Part shown: in pieces, positions 16,710 to 26,006 of the stretch
How positions within the stretch are numbered: the first letter of the stretch is position 1
Layout of the letters: each line of letters starts with the position of its first letter
From: Nitrospirales bacterium
Lineage (GTDB): Bacteria > Nitrospirota > Nitrospiria > Nitrospirales > UBA8639
Direction: 5' to 3'
Length of the DNA stretch: 32,138 bases
NCBI GenBank assembly: GCA_021603905.1
Contig: BQIU01000051.1
Location: 1-32,138 of the forward strand
Notes under the pieces: generated by a model
The model's database searches: none
Told to the model about the DNA's origin: nothing
What the model saw: only the letters and a program-made list of their open reading frames with translations
Translations under genes and position numbers: made by a program

Positions 16710-17477
16710 GTCTCCTCCACAACAATCCAAAATCATCGTATCTCGCTAGCGGGCTCTCTCTATACGCACATCGTAAAAAGTTTACGAATCCGCCCAGGTC
16801 AGTCTATACAGGTTTGCGACGAACGACGCCAGCGACATTCTGTTGAAGTCACAGACATTACCAAACGCACTCTCTACGGTAATATTCAAGATACCGTCAT
16901 TGGTCCTCCTCAAGAACAACCTACGATCACCCTTGCGCAATCGGTCTTAAAAGGCGAACACATGGCTTGGGTCATTCAAAAATCCACAGAGTTAGGCGTA
17001 CATGCAATCATTCCCATTATTTCCGAACGGGTACAAAGCCGAATAGGGAAGAGTTCGATGACGTCCCATCAGGTACGATGGCAGCGAATAGCTCTAGAGG
17101 CGGCTCAACAGTCTGAGCGTTGGGATTTCCCAGCCATTCTTGAACCGCAACCATTTCACACATTTCTTCATGCATTATCCGAAACTCAAAACAACCTGAT
17201 ATTAGTTGAACGAGAAGAGCCTACAGTGATCAACACGGCGGCAGAGCACGATCAACCATTCTCAAATAATCAAAACGTTGTTCTCACAATCGGACCGGAA
17301 GGAGGCTGGAGTCAAGCGGAAATTCAAGACGCAGAAAATTCAGGAATGAGAAAGGTGACGCTCGGTAAAAAAATCCTTCGATCAGAAACCGCGGCCATAA
17401 CAGGGATGGTCATGGTACAAGAACGCTTTAAACACGTGACGTTTACAACAATAGATGTTAAGGGGCCTTCTGCGTGA
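16695..17477 (+). CDS. rsmE: 16S rRNA (uracil1498-N3)-methyltransferase
   Basis: Methylates U1498 of 16S rRNA in the 30S subunit with S-adenosylmethionine. The 260-residue protein is a SPOUT-class enzyme: a PUA-like N-terminal domain (MPVFFV, then HIVKSLRIRPGQ) and a C-terminal knot with AQSVLKGEHM, IQKSTELGV, SERVQSR, AAQQSER, the SAM-binding GPEGGW at 200-205 and LGKKILRSETAA at 223-234. ATG 16695 gives the MPxFFV start usual for the family; an ATG three codons earlier (16686) is also open. No ribosome binding site is clear for either, and the first codons lie within a terminator-like hairpin. It is often found after dnaJ in bacteria. Its 3' end overlaps that of the convergent YCF48-like gene by 20 bases. 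Confidence 0.95.
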   Translation: MPVFFVSSTTIQNHRISLAGSLYTHIVKSLRIRPGQSIQVCDERRQRHSVEVTDITKRTLYGNIQDTVIGPPQEQPTITLAQSVLKGEHMAWVIQKSTELGVHAIIPIISERVQSRIGKSSMTSHQVRWQRIALEAAQQSERWDFPAILEPQPFHTFLHALSETQNNLILVEREEPTVINTAAEHDQPFSNNQNVVLTIGPEGGWSQAEIQDAENSGMRKVTLGKKILRSETAAITGMVMVQERFKHVTFTTIDVKGPSA

Positions 17478-18447
17478 ATTTTACAATAGTCCCTTGATCA
17501 CCGACAGCCCAACCATTAATCTTGTCAGGAAAGGACAGGCCATATAGAGATACAGAGCTAACCGGCTCTGACTCAGTCCAGGTAAACCCAGCATCCTTCG
17601 TATAGAGAAGAATCCCACGTTCTCCGATAATCCAACCAGTGACCGCATCCATAAAGTAAATTTCTACTAGATCAGATGGTTTAATACAGGGAGCTCCGCA
17701 TGGACGAGTTTGATCATTCCACGTCTTTCCTCCATTAATCGTTTGGAATATCGAGCCTTGTGTGCCGATGGTCCATCCAATGTTTTCATTGATAAACTCA
17801 ACATCAAAAAACGTTGCCGGGCTCTGCTCGGTTGATTGAAGCTTCCAGTGTTTTCCGGCATCCTTCGTCACTAAAATGACGCCTAACGCCCCAACAGCCC
17901 ATCCAACAGATTCATCAATAAACTTGATTCCAAAGAGGTCCGCAGTTGTATCGCTTCCTTGATCTTCCCAGTTTTCTCCACCATCATTGGTATAGAGAAG
18001 CGTCCCTCTCGCCCCGACAATCCAGCCCGTCTGCGGAGTGAGAAAGTGACTACCATATAGCGTGGCACTCGTCCCACTCACTTGTGGAACCCAGGTATTG
18101 CCGCCATTACTTGTATGAAGCACTGTTCCATTTTGCCCAAGTACCCACCCATGCTGATCATCCGCAAACGTTACGACAGTGAGCAGGACATTTGTTCGTC
18201 GAGGAAGAGCCGTCCAGGTCTGTCCCCCATCCTGAGTTCGCAAAAGTGTTCCCCCAGCTCCCACAGCCCACCCGGCTGCTTTATCTTTAAAGTAGGTGTC
18301 AAGAAGTGTCACTTTCGTTCCACTCTCTTGAATGCTCGCTGTGACAGGGTTTGTTGAGTCCGCATGGACAGAACTTGCAACAGACAAAAAAATCGCCACC
18401 AATACAAACAACAGTGCGTACATACGTTTCAAATTACCAACTCCCAT
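17458..18447 (-). CDS. Secreted YCF48-like beta-propeller protein
   Basis: The 329-residue product starts with a Sec signal peptide (MGVGNLKR, a hydrophobic core, probable cleavage after A29) and continues as about six repeats of roughly 43-45 residues, each with a GWAVG-type strand and a TxDGGxTW-type Asp-box (for example TQDGGQTW, TSNGGNTW, TNDGGENW). This is the pattern of YCF48/HCF136, the photosystem II assembly factor family, and of related propellers in non-phototrophs. Here it is probably periplasmic or surface-exposed; no enzyme residues are evident. An insert with CGAPC interrupts the fifth repeat. Its start lies 14 bases after the stop of the IPT-repeat gene, so the two form a probable operon. 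The first ATG is preferred because it supplies the Lys-Arg of the signal peptide. Confidence 0.88.
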   Translation of the reverse strand: MGVGNLKRMYALLFVLVAIFLSVASSVHADSTNPVTASIQESGTKVTLLDTYFKDKAAGWAVGAGGTLLRTQDGGQTWTALPRRTNVLLTVVTFADDQHGWVLGQNGTVLHTSNGGNTWVPQVSGTSATLYGSHFLTPQTGWIVGARGTLLYTNDGGENWEDQGSDTTADLFGIKFIDESVGWAVGALGVILVTKDAGKHWKLQSTEQSPATFFDVEFINENIGWTIGTQGSIFQTINGGKTWNDQTRPCGAPCIKPSDLVEIYFMDAVTGWIIGERGILLYTKDAGFTWTESEPVSSVSLYGLSFPDKINGWAVGDQGTIVKFTQKAP

Positions 18448-18461
18448 GAACTCGTTCAGAA

Positions 18462-20114
18462 TTAATCAGATAGATGATTATTAGGATTAAAGGCGCTAGG
18501 ATCGGGTAAACCACGTTTTAAAATGGTAAATGGTCCAGCAACGGCCGAAACCCATTTCTTTGGCGTACAGCATTTCTTATTTTCCAAAATGTCCCACGAA
18601 CCACGTTTGACGATCAATTCACCATTTAAAAGACTCAAATCAATTCCTTCAGGGTTTGTCACACCAAACGCTTGCCTGCGGGGCACACGCACTTGAATTT
18701 CTTTATCGCTCCAAGAAACGACTTGCGCGGCCAGCCCATTGAGAATCACTTCACTACGTGAAACATCTGCATCTAATCGATATATTTCCCAATCATGCCC
18801 TTTTTGATTGATGCTTAATTTTGTGGGTTCGGCAATTTTCAAAAAACTTCCAAACCCTGACCCCTTAATCGTGACAACCTCGTCTAATCCGGCTGACTTC
18901 GGAGAGTACGATGTCACCGTGGGCTCTACAACCGTAAATGTACCGGCAACAAGTTTCACGACATCGTGGGCTTCACAGCAGGTTCCATCTTGATGAGGAA
19001 GAGACGCTCCTCTCTTCACCACAACTTCGCCACTTTTTGCACTGTACGGTATCCACACGTCAATTTGGTTATCAAGCCATCGATGAATGACAGCCGGAAC
19101 ACCACCGATCTCAACACCATTTTCCCCTGGTTCAAAGTCAAAGGCATACGCGGTGTTCCCCCCTTCAGACAAGACGCCAAAATGCTGTCCCTTAATTGTC
19201 AGTAATGTGCCGATGGGCCCACGCAGAGGGCTCAGTTCAGAAACCTTACTCTTCTGAAGGGTGAAGTGAGCAACCTCTCGGGTGTCGCCTTGATTCGTTA
19301 ATGTCACTGGACCGCTTTTCGCATTTAGCGGAACATGAATGACAATCGTACGATTGGTCCATTGCGCGATACCAGCTGGCTGACCACCAATCAACACTGA
19401 AGCATCTTCGGGTAATGTATCCCCGAAGTCTTGACCCGACAGGACAACTTTACTACCAACTGGACCTTCCGTCGGTTGAATAGAAATTTTGGGAATCACG
19501 GTTAACGGGACAGCATTACTCAGAATATAATCAACCGGAGCACAACAAGATCCATCTGGTAACGGATCAGATGAAGCTAAGCGAACCTCAACATTTCCAG
19601 TACTCGCATTGGCAGGAATGGCAACTTCGATTTTATTCTGACGCCATTTTTGAACTTGAGCTCGGATCCCATTGACCAACACTTGATTGACTCCAAACAT
19701 CGTATTCGGATCACGCGAACCAGCAGTATTGCCAAAGTTTTCACCATGGATGACCAGGGTTGATCCAGCCTCAGCTTTTGCTGGCTCGAGTCGGCTAATC
19801 TGGATTTGCTGTACAGCAAAAGACCCAACAGCAATTTCGGCATCTCCATTAATGACCGTCACCTTACCGGTTTTCGTTTCAAGGGGAACTTTCACCATAA
19901 TAAAGTCTGGCTCCCATTGTTGAACAAGAGCCGACACGCCATTAAACTCAACCCGATTTTTCTGTGTGGATTGAAAGTCTCCAAACTCCCCGCCACTGAT
20001 TGTCACAGTCGTTCCCAATGGCCCGGATTCTGGATGAAGTTCCGCATAGATGATGTTGGGCAAAAAGGCAGAAACAATGAAGCCCGCTATAAAAAGAGCA
20101 AATTTATTGTTCAT
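18462..20114 (-). CDS. Secreted protein of five IPT/TIG repeats with di-cysteine loops
   Basis: The 550-residue protein has a signal peptide (MNNKFALFIAGFIVSAFLP, probable cleavage after A24) and five immunoglobulin-like IPT/TIG domains at about 27-101, 109-206, 212-286, 295-396 and 402-531, each opening with a P-x-x-G-x-V-T-I-x-G-x-x-F-G pattern and ending in a VPxxAKSGxVxV-type strand. Domains 2, 4 and 5 carry an extra loop with adjacent cysteines: DGSCC (C190/C191), DGTCC (C379/C380) and NKKCC (C515/C516). Such domains usually bind proteins or polysaccharide at the cell surface; no catalytic motif is seen. ATG 20114 has AAGGG 9 bases upstream, which decides against a TTG two codons earlier. 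It is first in a pair with the YCF48-like gene. Confidence 0.85.
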   Translation of the reverse strand: MNNKFALFIAGFIVSAFLPNIIYAELHPESGPLGTTVTISGGEFGDFQSTQKNRVEFNGVSALVQQWEPDFIMVKVPLETKTGKVTVINGDAEIAVGSFAVQQIQISRLEPAKAEAGSTLVIHGENFGNTAGSRDPNTMFGVNQVLVNGIRAQVQKWRQNKIEVAIPANASTGNVEVRLASSDPLPDGSCCAPVDYILSNAVPLTVIPKISIQPTEGPVGSKVVLSGQDFGDTLPEDASVLIGGQPAGIAQWTNRTIVIHVPLNAKSGPVTLTNQGDTREVAHFTLQKSKVSELSPLRGPIGTLLTIKGQHFGVLSEGGNTAYAFDFEPGENGVEIGGVPAVIHRWLDNQIDVWIPYSAKSGEVVVKRGASLPHQDGTCCEAHDVVKLVAGTFTVVEPTVTSYSPKSAGLDEVVTIKGSGFGSFLKIAEPTKLSINQKGHDWEIYRLDADVSRSEVILNGLAAQVVSWSDKEIQVRVPRRQAFGVTNPEGIDLSLLNGELIVKRGSWDILENKKCCTPKKWVSAVAGPFTILKRGLPDPSAFNPNNHLSD

Positions 20115-20431
20115 AACCAAAAACCCTTATGATGTTAAAATTAGAGTTCCGTAGAGGAAAATACTACGAAGAAATAAAAAAAACGATGAGACGCCTCCCT
20201 GGCCGAAGACTCGCGATACCTTATAACTTACACACACTTTTACGTGGTGAATATCTTGGAAGGACTATATCAAGCAGTCTTTTGGCGAGTCAAACAACGA
20301 AAGTGAAGCCGGACCGAACATCAATGGAGGTGATTACCACAACAGGTGAGAGTAAAAAATTGAAGCAGAAACTGACACAGTGTTTGAATACAAATCGTTA
20401 GTGATGAAATTTCCAAGAAATCATTGAGACA
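20115..20431. other. Intergenic stretch between the IPT gene and the RidA gene
   Basis: It holds the AAGGG ribosome binding site of the IPT gene and must contain its promoter, but no clear -35/-10 pair stands out. A plus-strand open frame (20129-20401, 90 codons) has no ribosome binding site and no family resemblance. The complementary 7-mers GACTCGC (about 20206) and GCGAGTC (about 20285) are probably chance. Confidence 0.5.
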
Positions 20432-20893
20432 TCAAATTATCACCTGAACAATCAATTCGAGTTCAACTGGTGCACAGAGTGGAAGCTCAGCCGCACCGAC
20501 AGCAAGCCGCGCATGTCGCCCTGACTCTCCAAACACCTTCACTAAAAAATCGGATGCGCCATTAATCACCGCTGGCTGTTCAGAAAATCCAGTCGCCGAT
20601 GCCACGTGCCCGGTCATTCGCACAATTTGTTTAACTCGATCCAGCGTACCAAGTTCTTGCTGAATGATTGCTAAAGCATTCAGCACCGCCGTCTGCGAAG
20701 CCTTAGATCCTTGCTCTGTATTCAACTCCTGACCAAGTTTCCCAGTTATCGTCAGCTTCCCATCGTGGAAAGGAAGGACCCCGCTCACAAAAAGCAAGTC
20801 GCCGGCTAAACAGGCTGGAACGTATGAGGCTAGAGGCTTAGGAGCCGACGGAAGAGCGATGCCAAGTTCTTGTAATTTCTCTTCAATGGTCAT
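20432..20893 (-). CDS. RidA/YjgF/UK114-family protein
   Basis: The 153-residue protein belongs to the Rid superfamily, whose best-known member hydrolyses reactive enamine/imine intermediates from PLP enzymes. Visible are LGIALPSAP, FVSGVLPFHDG, the helix with ALAIIQQELGTLDRV, and the C-terminal block RHARLAVGAAELPLCAPVEL, which places the substrate-carboxylate-binding arginine of active Rid proteins just before the conserved LP. It is longer than classic RidA (about 128 residues) because of an N-terminal extension, so it more likely belongs to another Rid subgroup with a related but undefined substrate. It follows mltG after 18 bases and is probably cotranscribed with it. Confidence 0.88.
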   Translation of the reverse strand: MTIEEKLQELGIALPSAPKPLASYVPACLAGDLLFVSGVLPFHDGKLTITGKLGQELNTEQGSKASQTAVLNALAIIQQELGTLDRVKQIVRMTGHVASATGFSEQPAVINGASDFLVKVFGESGRHARLAVGAAELPLCAPVELELIVQVII

Positions 20894-20911
20894 TGAGATA
20901 GGAACGAACCA

Positions 20912-21907
20912 TCAAGAAGCTTGTTTACCCAGTTTTTTCTGATACTTTTCAACAGCACGGTTGTGCTCCGCCAACGTCACAGAAAATTGATGACTCCCAT
21001 CGTTTTTGGAAACGAAGTACACATAGTCTGAGGGAGTCGGATACAACGCCGCGTGAATGGCCGCCTCACCTGGATTCGCAATAGGACCAGGAGGAAGACC
21101 ACGAACTTGATAGGTATTATAGGGGCTATCGATAGACAAATCACGTTTTCGTATATTTCCGTCAAACGCCTCGATTGCATAGATGACGGTTGGATCACTT
21201 TGAAGCGGAATATTTTGCGCCAAACGGTTATGAAATACGCCTGCAACCATTGACCGCTCTCGAGACAACCCCGTCTCCTTTTCTACGACAGATGCCAAGG
21301 TTAAAACTTCCTGCACCGACATGTCCATTCCCTTAGCACGTGCCTGCATTGCTGGAGAAAACGCTTTCCAGAATCTGTGAACAAATATTCGAATCGTTTC
21401 TTCTTCAGGAGTCAAACGTGTCAGAAAATAGGTATCAGGAAATAAATAACCTTCTAAACTCTGAACCGTTAAATTCAGACTTTTGATAAAATTCGAATCG
21501 TGAGTTAATGCAAGAAACTTTGCTTGATCAACCAGGTCCTTTTTGGCAAGAATTTCAGCAATCTGACGTACAGTATACCCTTCAGGGATGGTCACGGCAT
21601 GATAGTAGACCTTGCCTTCCTTTAATCGTGAAAGAATTTCTGTTGGTGTTAATCCAGCATGAAGCTCATATTCTCCAGGCTGAATTTTGCGATCGGCCCT
21701 CGTGAGTTTGCCCATGACCCGAAACCATTGCGCATTGGCAATGAGACGTTGTTCTTGTAAGGATTCGGCCACTTCTCCCAACGACATCCCTCGCTGAATA
21801 TTTACGATTCGTGTCGTACTTGAATCTCCAGCTGGCCGATTGAGCATAAGAGTGCTGGCGAGAACTGCGAGGAAAAGAAGCAAAGCGATAAAGAAGAGTT
21901 TTTTCAC
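20912..21907 (-). CDS. mltG: Endolytic murein transglycosylase MltG (YceG family)
   Basis: Cuts nascent peptidoglycan strands at the membrane and is thought to set glycan length. The 331-residue protein has a single N-terminal membrane anchor (residues 3-21), a LysM-like subdomain (about 33-100) and the catalytic domain with EGYLFPDTY at 152-160, the catalytic glutamate E209 in ASVVEKET, QSDPTVIYA, and SPYNTYQVRGLPPGPI. Length and motifs are typical. It lies downstream of alaS on the same strand after a 212-base gap. In many genomes ruvX lies between alaS and mltG; no such frame is present here. Confidence 0.95.
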   Translation of the reverse strand: MKKLFFIALLLFLAVLASTLMLNRPAGDSSTTRIVNIQRGMSLGEVAESLQEQRLIANAQWFRVMGKLTRADRKIQPGEYELHAGLTPTEILSRLKEGKVYYHAVTIPEGYTVRQIAEILAKKDLVDQAKFLALTHDSNFIKSLNLTVQSLEGYLFPDTYFLTRLTPEEETIRIFVHRFWKAFSPAMQARAKGMDMSVQEVLTLASVVEKETGLSRERSMVAGVFHNRLAQNIPLQSDPTVIYAIEAFDGNIRKRDLSIDSPYNTYQVRGLPPGPIANPGEAAIHAALYPTPSDYVYFVSKNDGSHQFSVTLAEHNRAVEKYQKKLGKQAS

Positions 21908-22119
21908 ACTAAGTCTTCAAGACATTCGCATAATGTTGTGTTTTATGCTGCCATACCCTGATTATTGTTGGTCATCCGACCCTTTGCGCCCTTCGCCTAT
22001 CTTTGAAAACTGAAAAACTATTAAAAGTACGGACATGGTGCCGGGGAAAGATGGATAGAGATACTTTCGGTTTTTTGCCAAATAAATTAATGAACATTTG
22101 ATGCATGTTTTCGATAAGA

Positions 22120-24768
22120 CTATGACCTTCCATGTTCTTCAACAAATTCAAAGACCTTCGAAAGAGCTTGTTGGATCCCTTCCGGCTGACTTCCTCCTGC
22201 CTGAGCCATATCCGGACGACCTCCCCCAGAACCATCGACATGGGTCGCAATCGATTTGGCAACATCTCCTGCGTTGATGCGTTTCGTCACATCTTTGGTG
22301 ACAATCACCAACAATGAAACCTTCTCATCCTTCGCCGAACCAAGAACTAATACACCACTGGGAACAGTATGACGAATTCTGTCAGAAAGCGCACGCAATT
22401 CCGGCATGGTCAACCCATCCACACGCTGCGTCTGAACCTGAATGTCATGAATCATGCGGGAGTCAATAGATGCATCATCTAACTCTTTGGCGACAAATTT
22501 CATTTTTAGTTGTTCAAGCTCACGTTCCATATCTTTTAACGTTGCAAGAGTTTTTTGTGTTTTGGAAATCAAATCGTGAGGGCTGACTTTCATCAATGCC
22601 GAAAGTTCACGTACTTGTTCATCAATCTGTTTTGTGTGCTGTAATGCACCAGCACCGGTGAGTGCCTCAATCCGACGAACGCCCGCAGAAATCCCCCCTT
22701 CCGAGATAATTCGAAAGATGCCGATTTCTCCCGTCTGCGTACAATGTGTTCCTCCGCATAACTCTTTACTAAAGGACCCGACTCCGACCACACGGACTTC
22801 CGTTCCGTATTTATCGCCAAAAAACGCGAGGGCTCCCTCATCAATCGCGTCCTGAATGCCCATGACATTAGTCTGGACGATTGTGTTTGATCGTATTTGC
22901 TCATTTACTAACAATTCAATGTCATCGATATCTCGATGAGACAATGACTTGAAATGTGCAAAGTCGAATCGTAAACGATTCGGGGCCACAAGCGATCCGT
23001 ACTGTTTGACATGCGGACCTAACAGTTCACGCAACGCGGCATGGAGAAGATGCGTCGCCGTATGATTTCTCGCAGCGTCGTTCCGTGTAGCAATATTCAC
23101 CTTTGCACTCACAGGGTCACCGACACGAAGACTTCCTTCAACAATTTGACCTTGATGCAAGAAAAATCCCATGTCCGTTTTCGACGTCGATTGGATCTGA
23201 ACTCGGCCATGCGGGCCTGTCAACACACCCTGGTCGCCGACTTGTCCACCGCCTTCCGGGTAAAACGGAGAAGTTTCTAGAACAAGCTCAACCTGATCAC
23301 CTTGGACCGTATCCTGAACCAATTGTTCGTCCCGAAGAATGGCTTGGACGGCTCCCTCTCCTTCATACGATTGATAACCAACAAACGTTGTTGGAAAGAC
23401 TAATGTCTTCAGTTCTTTCAGATACGGCTTCACCTCGGAAGTTGTAAAGGCTGTCGCCTTTCTCGCACGTTCACGCTGTGCATTCAGCGCGCGCTGGTAT
23501 CCTTCATGATCTAACTCTAAATTTTCTTCACGAGCTGCATCCTCGACGAGATCTAATGGAAATCCATAGGTATCGTAAAGCTTAAATATTGTTTCCCCTT
23601 CCAACGTACTCAGGCCCTGCGTTTTGGCCTCGTTCACGAGGCGATCAAGAATAGGGGTACCTTGCTCTAATGTTCCAATAAATCGCTCTTCTTCACGCTG
23701 AACAACTTCCACAACAATGGATGAACTCTGTTCAAGAGAGGGGTAGGCTGCCTTCATTTCTTGAACGACCCGTTCAGTGAGTTCATACAAAAATGGTTCC
23801 GTACATCCTAAGAGACGGCCGTACCGAGAAGCCCGCCGGAGAATCCGTCGCAACACATAGCCCCGGCCTTCATTCGATGGCAAAATGCCATCGACAATGA
23901 GAAAGGTCATGGCACGTAAATGATCGGCAATCACACGCATCGATCGGTCTGAGCCTGGATCCGTACCGTATGTTTTCTTCGTTCGCTCTCCAATCGCCTT
24001 CAAGAGGGGTCGAAAGAGATCAGTATCAAAATTAGAAGTGACTGCCTGATTTACCGCCGCTAAACGCTCAAGCCCCATCCCGGTATCAATACTGGGCTTT
24101 GGAAGCGGATGGAGAGTTCCAGAGGCATCTCGATCATATTGCATGAAAACGAGATTCCATATCTCAAGATACCGGTCGCAATCACAACCCACTCCACAGG
24201 TCGATCGACCACACCCCAAGGCTTCACCTTGATCGATATGAATCTCAGAACATGGACCACAAGGTCCGGTGTCTCCCATCTGCCAAAAATTATCTTTTTC
24301 TCCAAGCCGAATAATGCGAGAAGACGGCACCGCCATACGGTGTTGCCAGATGTCGAAGGCCTCATCATCTTCGCGATAGACTGTGACCCAAAGACGCTCA
24401 GTCGGTAACCCGACAACTTTGGTCAAATATTCCCACCCAAAGACAATCGCTTCCTCCTTGAAATAGTCACCAAAGGAGAAATTACCAAGCATTTCAAAAA
24501 ACGTATGATGCCGATTCGTATACCCAACATTCTCCAAGTCGTTATGTTTGCCACCAGCACGCATACATTTTTGTATGCTGGCCGCTCTGGTATAGGCGCG
24601 TGTTTCTTCACCAAGGAACACACGCTTAAACTGGTTCATTCCTGCGTTGGTGAATAAGAGCGTCGGATCGGCTTGAGGGATGAGAGGAGCACTGGGAACG
24701 GAGATATGCCCGTACTCTGAAAAGTAATCAAGGAAGGATTGCCGAAGTTCATGTGCAGAAAAATTCAT
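22120..24768 (-). CDS. alaS: Alanine--tRNA ligase
   Basis: Charges tRNA-Ala and edits mischarged serine and glycine. The 882-residue protein has the class II catalytic core (SAPLIPQADPTLLFTNAGM, FFEMLGNFSFGDYFK), the tRNA-recognition helices, the editing domain with its zinc site (H569 and H573 in HTATH, C671 and H675 in CGGTHC) and the C-terminal DHHA1 domain ending with the glycine-rich GSGGGRPDMAQAGG. A cysteine-rich insert, GCGRSTCGVGCDCD, lies near the catalytic core and is found in some AlaRS. The gene follows recA after a 67-base gap, with no recX between. Confidence 0.98.
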   Translation of the reverse strand: MNFSAHELRQSFLDYFSEYGHISVPSAPLIPQADPTLLFTNAGMNQFKRVFLGEETRAYTRAASIQKCMRAGGKHNDLENVGYTNRHHTFFEMLGNFSFGDYFKEEAIVFGWEYLTKVVGLPTERLWVTVYREDDEAFDIWQHRMAVPSSRIIRLGEKDNFWQMGDTGPCGPCSEIHIDQGEALGCGRSTCGVGCDCDRYLEIWNLVFMQYDRDASGTLHPLPKPSIDTGMGLERLAAVNQAVTSNFDTDLFRPLLKAIGERTKKTYGTDPGSDRSMRVIADHLRAMTFLIVDGILPSNEGRGYVLRRILRRASRYGRLLGCTEPFLYELTERVVQEMKAAYPSLEQSSSIVVEVVQREEERFIGTLEQGTPILDRLVNEAKTQGLSTLEGETIFKLYDTYGFPLDLVEDAAREENLELDHEGYQRALNAQRERARKATAFTTSEVKPYLKELKTLVFPTTFVGYQSYEGEGAVQAILRDEQLVQDTVQGDQVELVLETSPFYPEGGGQVGDQGVLTGPHGRVQIQSTSKTDMGFFLHQGQIVEGSLRVGDPVSAKVNIATRNDAARNHTATHLLHAALRELLGPHVKQYGSLVAPNRLRFDFAHFKSLSHRDIDDIELLVNEQIRSNTIVQTNVMGIQDAIDEGALAFFGDKYGTEVRVVGVGSFSKELCGGTHCTQTGEIGIFRIISEGGISAGVRRIEALTGAGALQHTKQIDEQVRELSALMKVSPHDLISKTQKTLATLKDMERELEQLKMKFVAKELDDASIDSRMIHDIQVQTQRVDGLTMPELRALSDRIRHTVPSGVLVLGSAKDEKVSLLVIVTKDVTKRINAGDVAKSIATHVDGSGGGRPDMAQAGGSQPEGIQQALSKVFEFVEEHGRS

Positions 24769-24835
24769 GAATTAACAGACGCACAATGGATAATCGCTAA
24801 GATCCAAATAATGAACACTTCTTACGCAATGGAGT

Positions 24836-25921
24836 TTAGCCTTTGCTCCCCACAACTTTTTTTCCGACAACTTTTGGTTCTGATACTGTTTGTTCAGGGT
24901 TCTCGGTCTTGGAAACAAGACCTGCTGCCTCTCGTATCTGCTTTTCAATGTCTTTTGCAATATCAGGATTAGATTTTAGAAACGTTTTGACCGCCTCTCG
25001 TCCCTGCCCTAAGCGTTCTTCCTTATAGGAATACCATGCACCGGCCTTGTCAACAATTCGGCGGTCAACACCCAAATCGACAAGTTCGCCAACTTTCGAA
25101 ATCCCTTCTGCGAACATAATATCGAATTCGGCTTGTTTAAATGGCGGCGCTGTTTTATTTTTGACCACCTTGACACGAACGCGATTACCCATGACGTCTT
25201 GGCCTTCTTTAATCGATTCGATACGTCGAATGTCCAGACGGACAGAAGAATAAAATTTCAACGCATTTCCCCCTGTCGTGGTTTCTGGATTTCCAAACAT
25301 CACGCCGATTTTCATTCGTATTTGATTGATGAAAATGATGGTCGCATGCGATTTGGAAATCGCCCCCGTCAACTTCCGAAGAGCCTGCGACATGAGACGG
25401 GCCTGCAGACCCATATGAGAATCCCCCATTTCTCCTTCTATTTCTGCACGTGGCACTAACGCGGCCACCGAGTCGACGACAATGACATCTAACGCTCCGC
25501 TTCGTACCAAGGTTTCAGTAATTTCTAACGCTTGCTCTCCGGTATCCGGTTGAGCCACGAGTAAGTCATCCGTTTCAACCCCTAACTTCTTGGCGTACGC
25601 AATATCGAGCGCATGCTCAGCATCGATAAAGGCCGCCGCCCCTCCCGCCTTTTGAGCTTGCGCAATCACATGCAAACACAACGTGGTTTTCCCAGAAGAC
25701 TCAGGCCCAAAGATCTCTACGACACGCCCTCGCGGTAGTCCTCCAACTCCCAGGGCTAAATCCAGTCCTAGCGATCCAGTCGGAATTGCGGGAATATCGG
25801 CCTGAACCTCGGCGCCTCCGAGCTTCATAATCGCCCCCTTCCCAAATGACTTCTCAATTTGAGTCAGAGCGAGATCAAGCGCACGCTTTTTCCCATCTTT
25901 TTCGGTAGTCTGGTTACTCAT
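24836..25921 (-). CDS. recA: Recombinase RecA
   Basis: Forms the ATP-dependent filament on single-stranded DNA for homologous recombination and activates LexA self-cleavage. The 361-residue protein has Walker [10 protein letters not shown] at 72-80, Walker [14 protein letters not shown]-binding loops L1 ([20 protein letters not shown] region) and L2 ([22 protein letters not shown] region), and a C-terminal tail less acidic than in E. coli. AAAGGA lies 6 bases before the ATG. A promoter with an inverted repeat sits about 60-85 bases upstream. alaS follows on the same strand. Confidence 0.99.
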   Translation of the reverse strand: MSNQTTEKDGKKRALDLALTQIEKSFGKGAIMKLGGAEVQADIPAIPTGSLGLDLALGVGGLPRGRVVEIFGPESSGKTTLCLHVIAQAQKAGGAAAFIDAEHALDIAYAKKLGVETDDLLVAQPDTGEQALEITETLVRSGALDVIVVDSVAALVPRAEIEGEMGDSHMGLQARLMSQALRKLTGAISKSHATIIFINQIRMKIGVMFGNPETTTGGNALKFYSSVRLDIRRIESIKEGQDVMGNRVRVKVVKNKTAPPFKQAEFDIMFAEGISKVGELVDLGVDRRIVDKAGAWYSYKEERLGQGREAVKTFLKSNPDIAKDIEKQIREAAGLVSKTENPEQTVSEPKVVGKKVVGSKG

Positions 25922-25977
25922 TCGTGGTCCTTTGGTAAATTATCGTCGTGTTGGTTTAGGTTTACGTAGAGATCTTT

Positions 25978-26006
25978 ATCATACCGAACCTCGCAGAAGA
26001 GGTAAA
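25978..26006 (-). promoter_or_regulatory. Probable recA promoter with overlapping inverted repeat
   Basis: On the minus strand TTTACC (26001-26006), a 17-base spacer and TATGAT (25978-25983) form a good -35/-10 pair, about 57 bases from the recA start. An inverted repeat ACCTC-N6-GAGGT (25988-26003) overlaps the spacer and -35, where a LexA-type repressor would act. It does not match the E. coli or B. subtilis LexA box. Confidence 0.5.

Noticed and set aside
20129..20401. 90-codon plus-strand open frame between the IPT and RidA genes
   Set aside because: No ribosome binding site, overlaps the likely promoter region of the divergent IPT gene, no recognisable domain.
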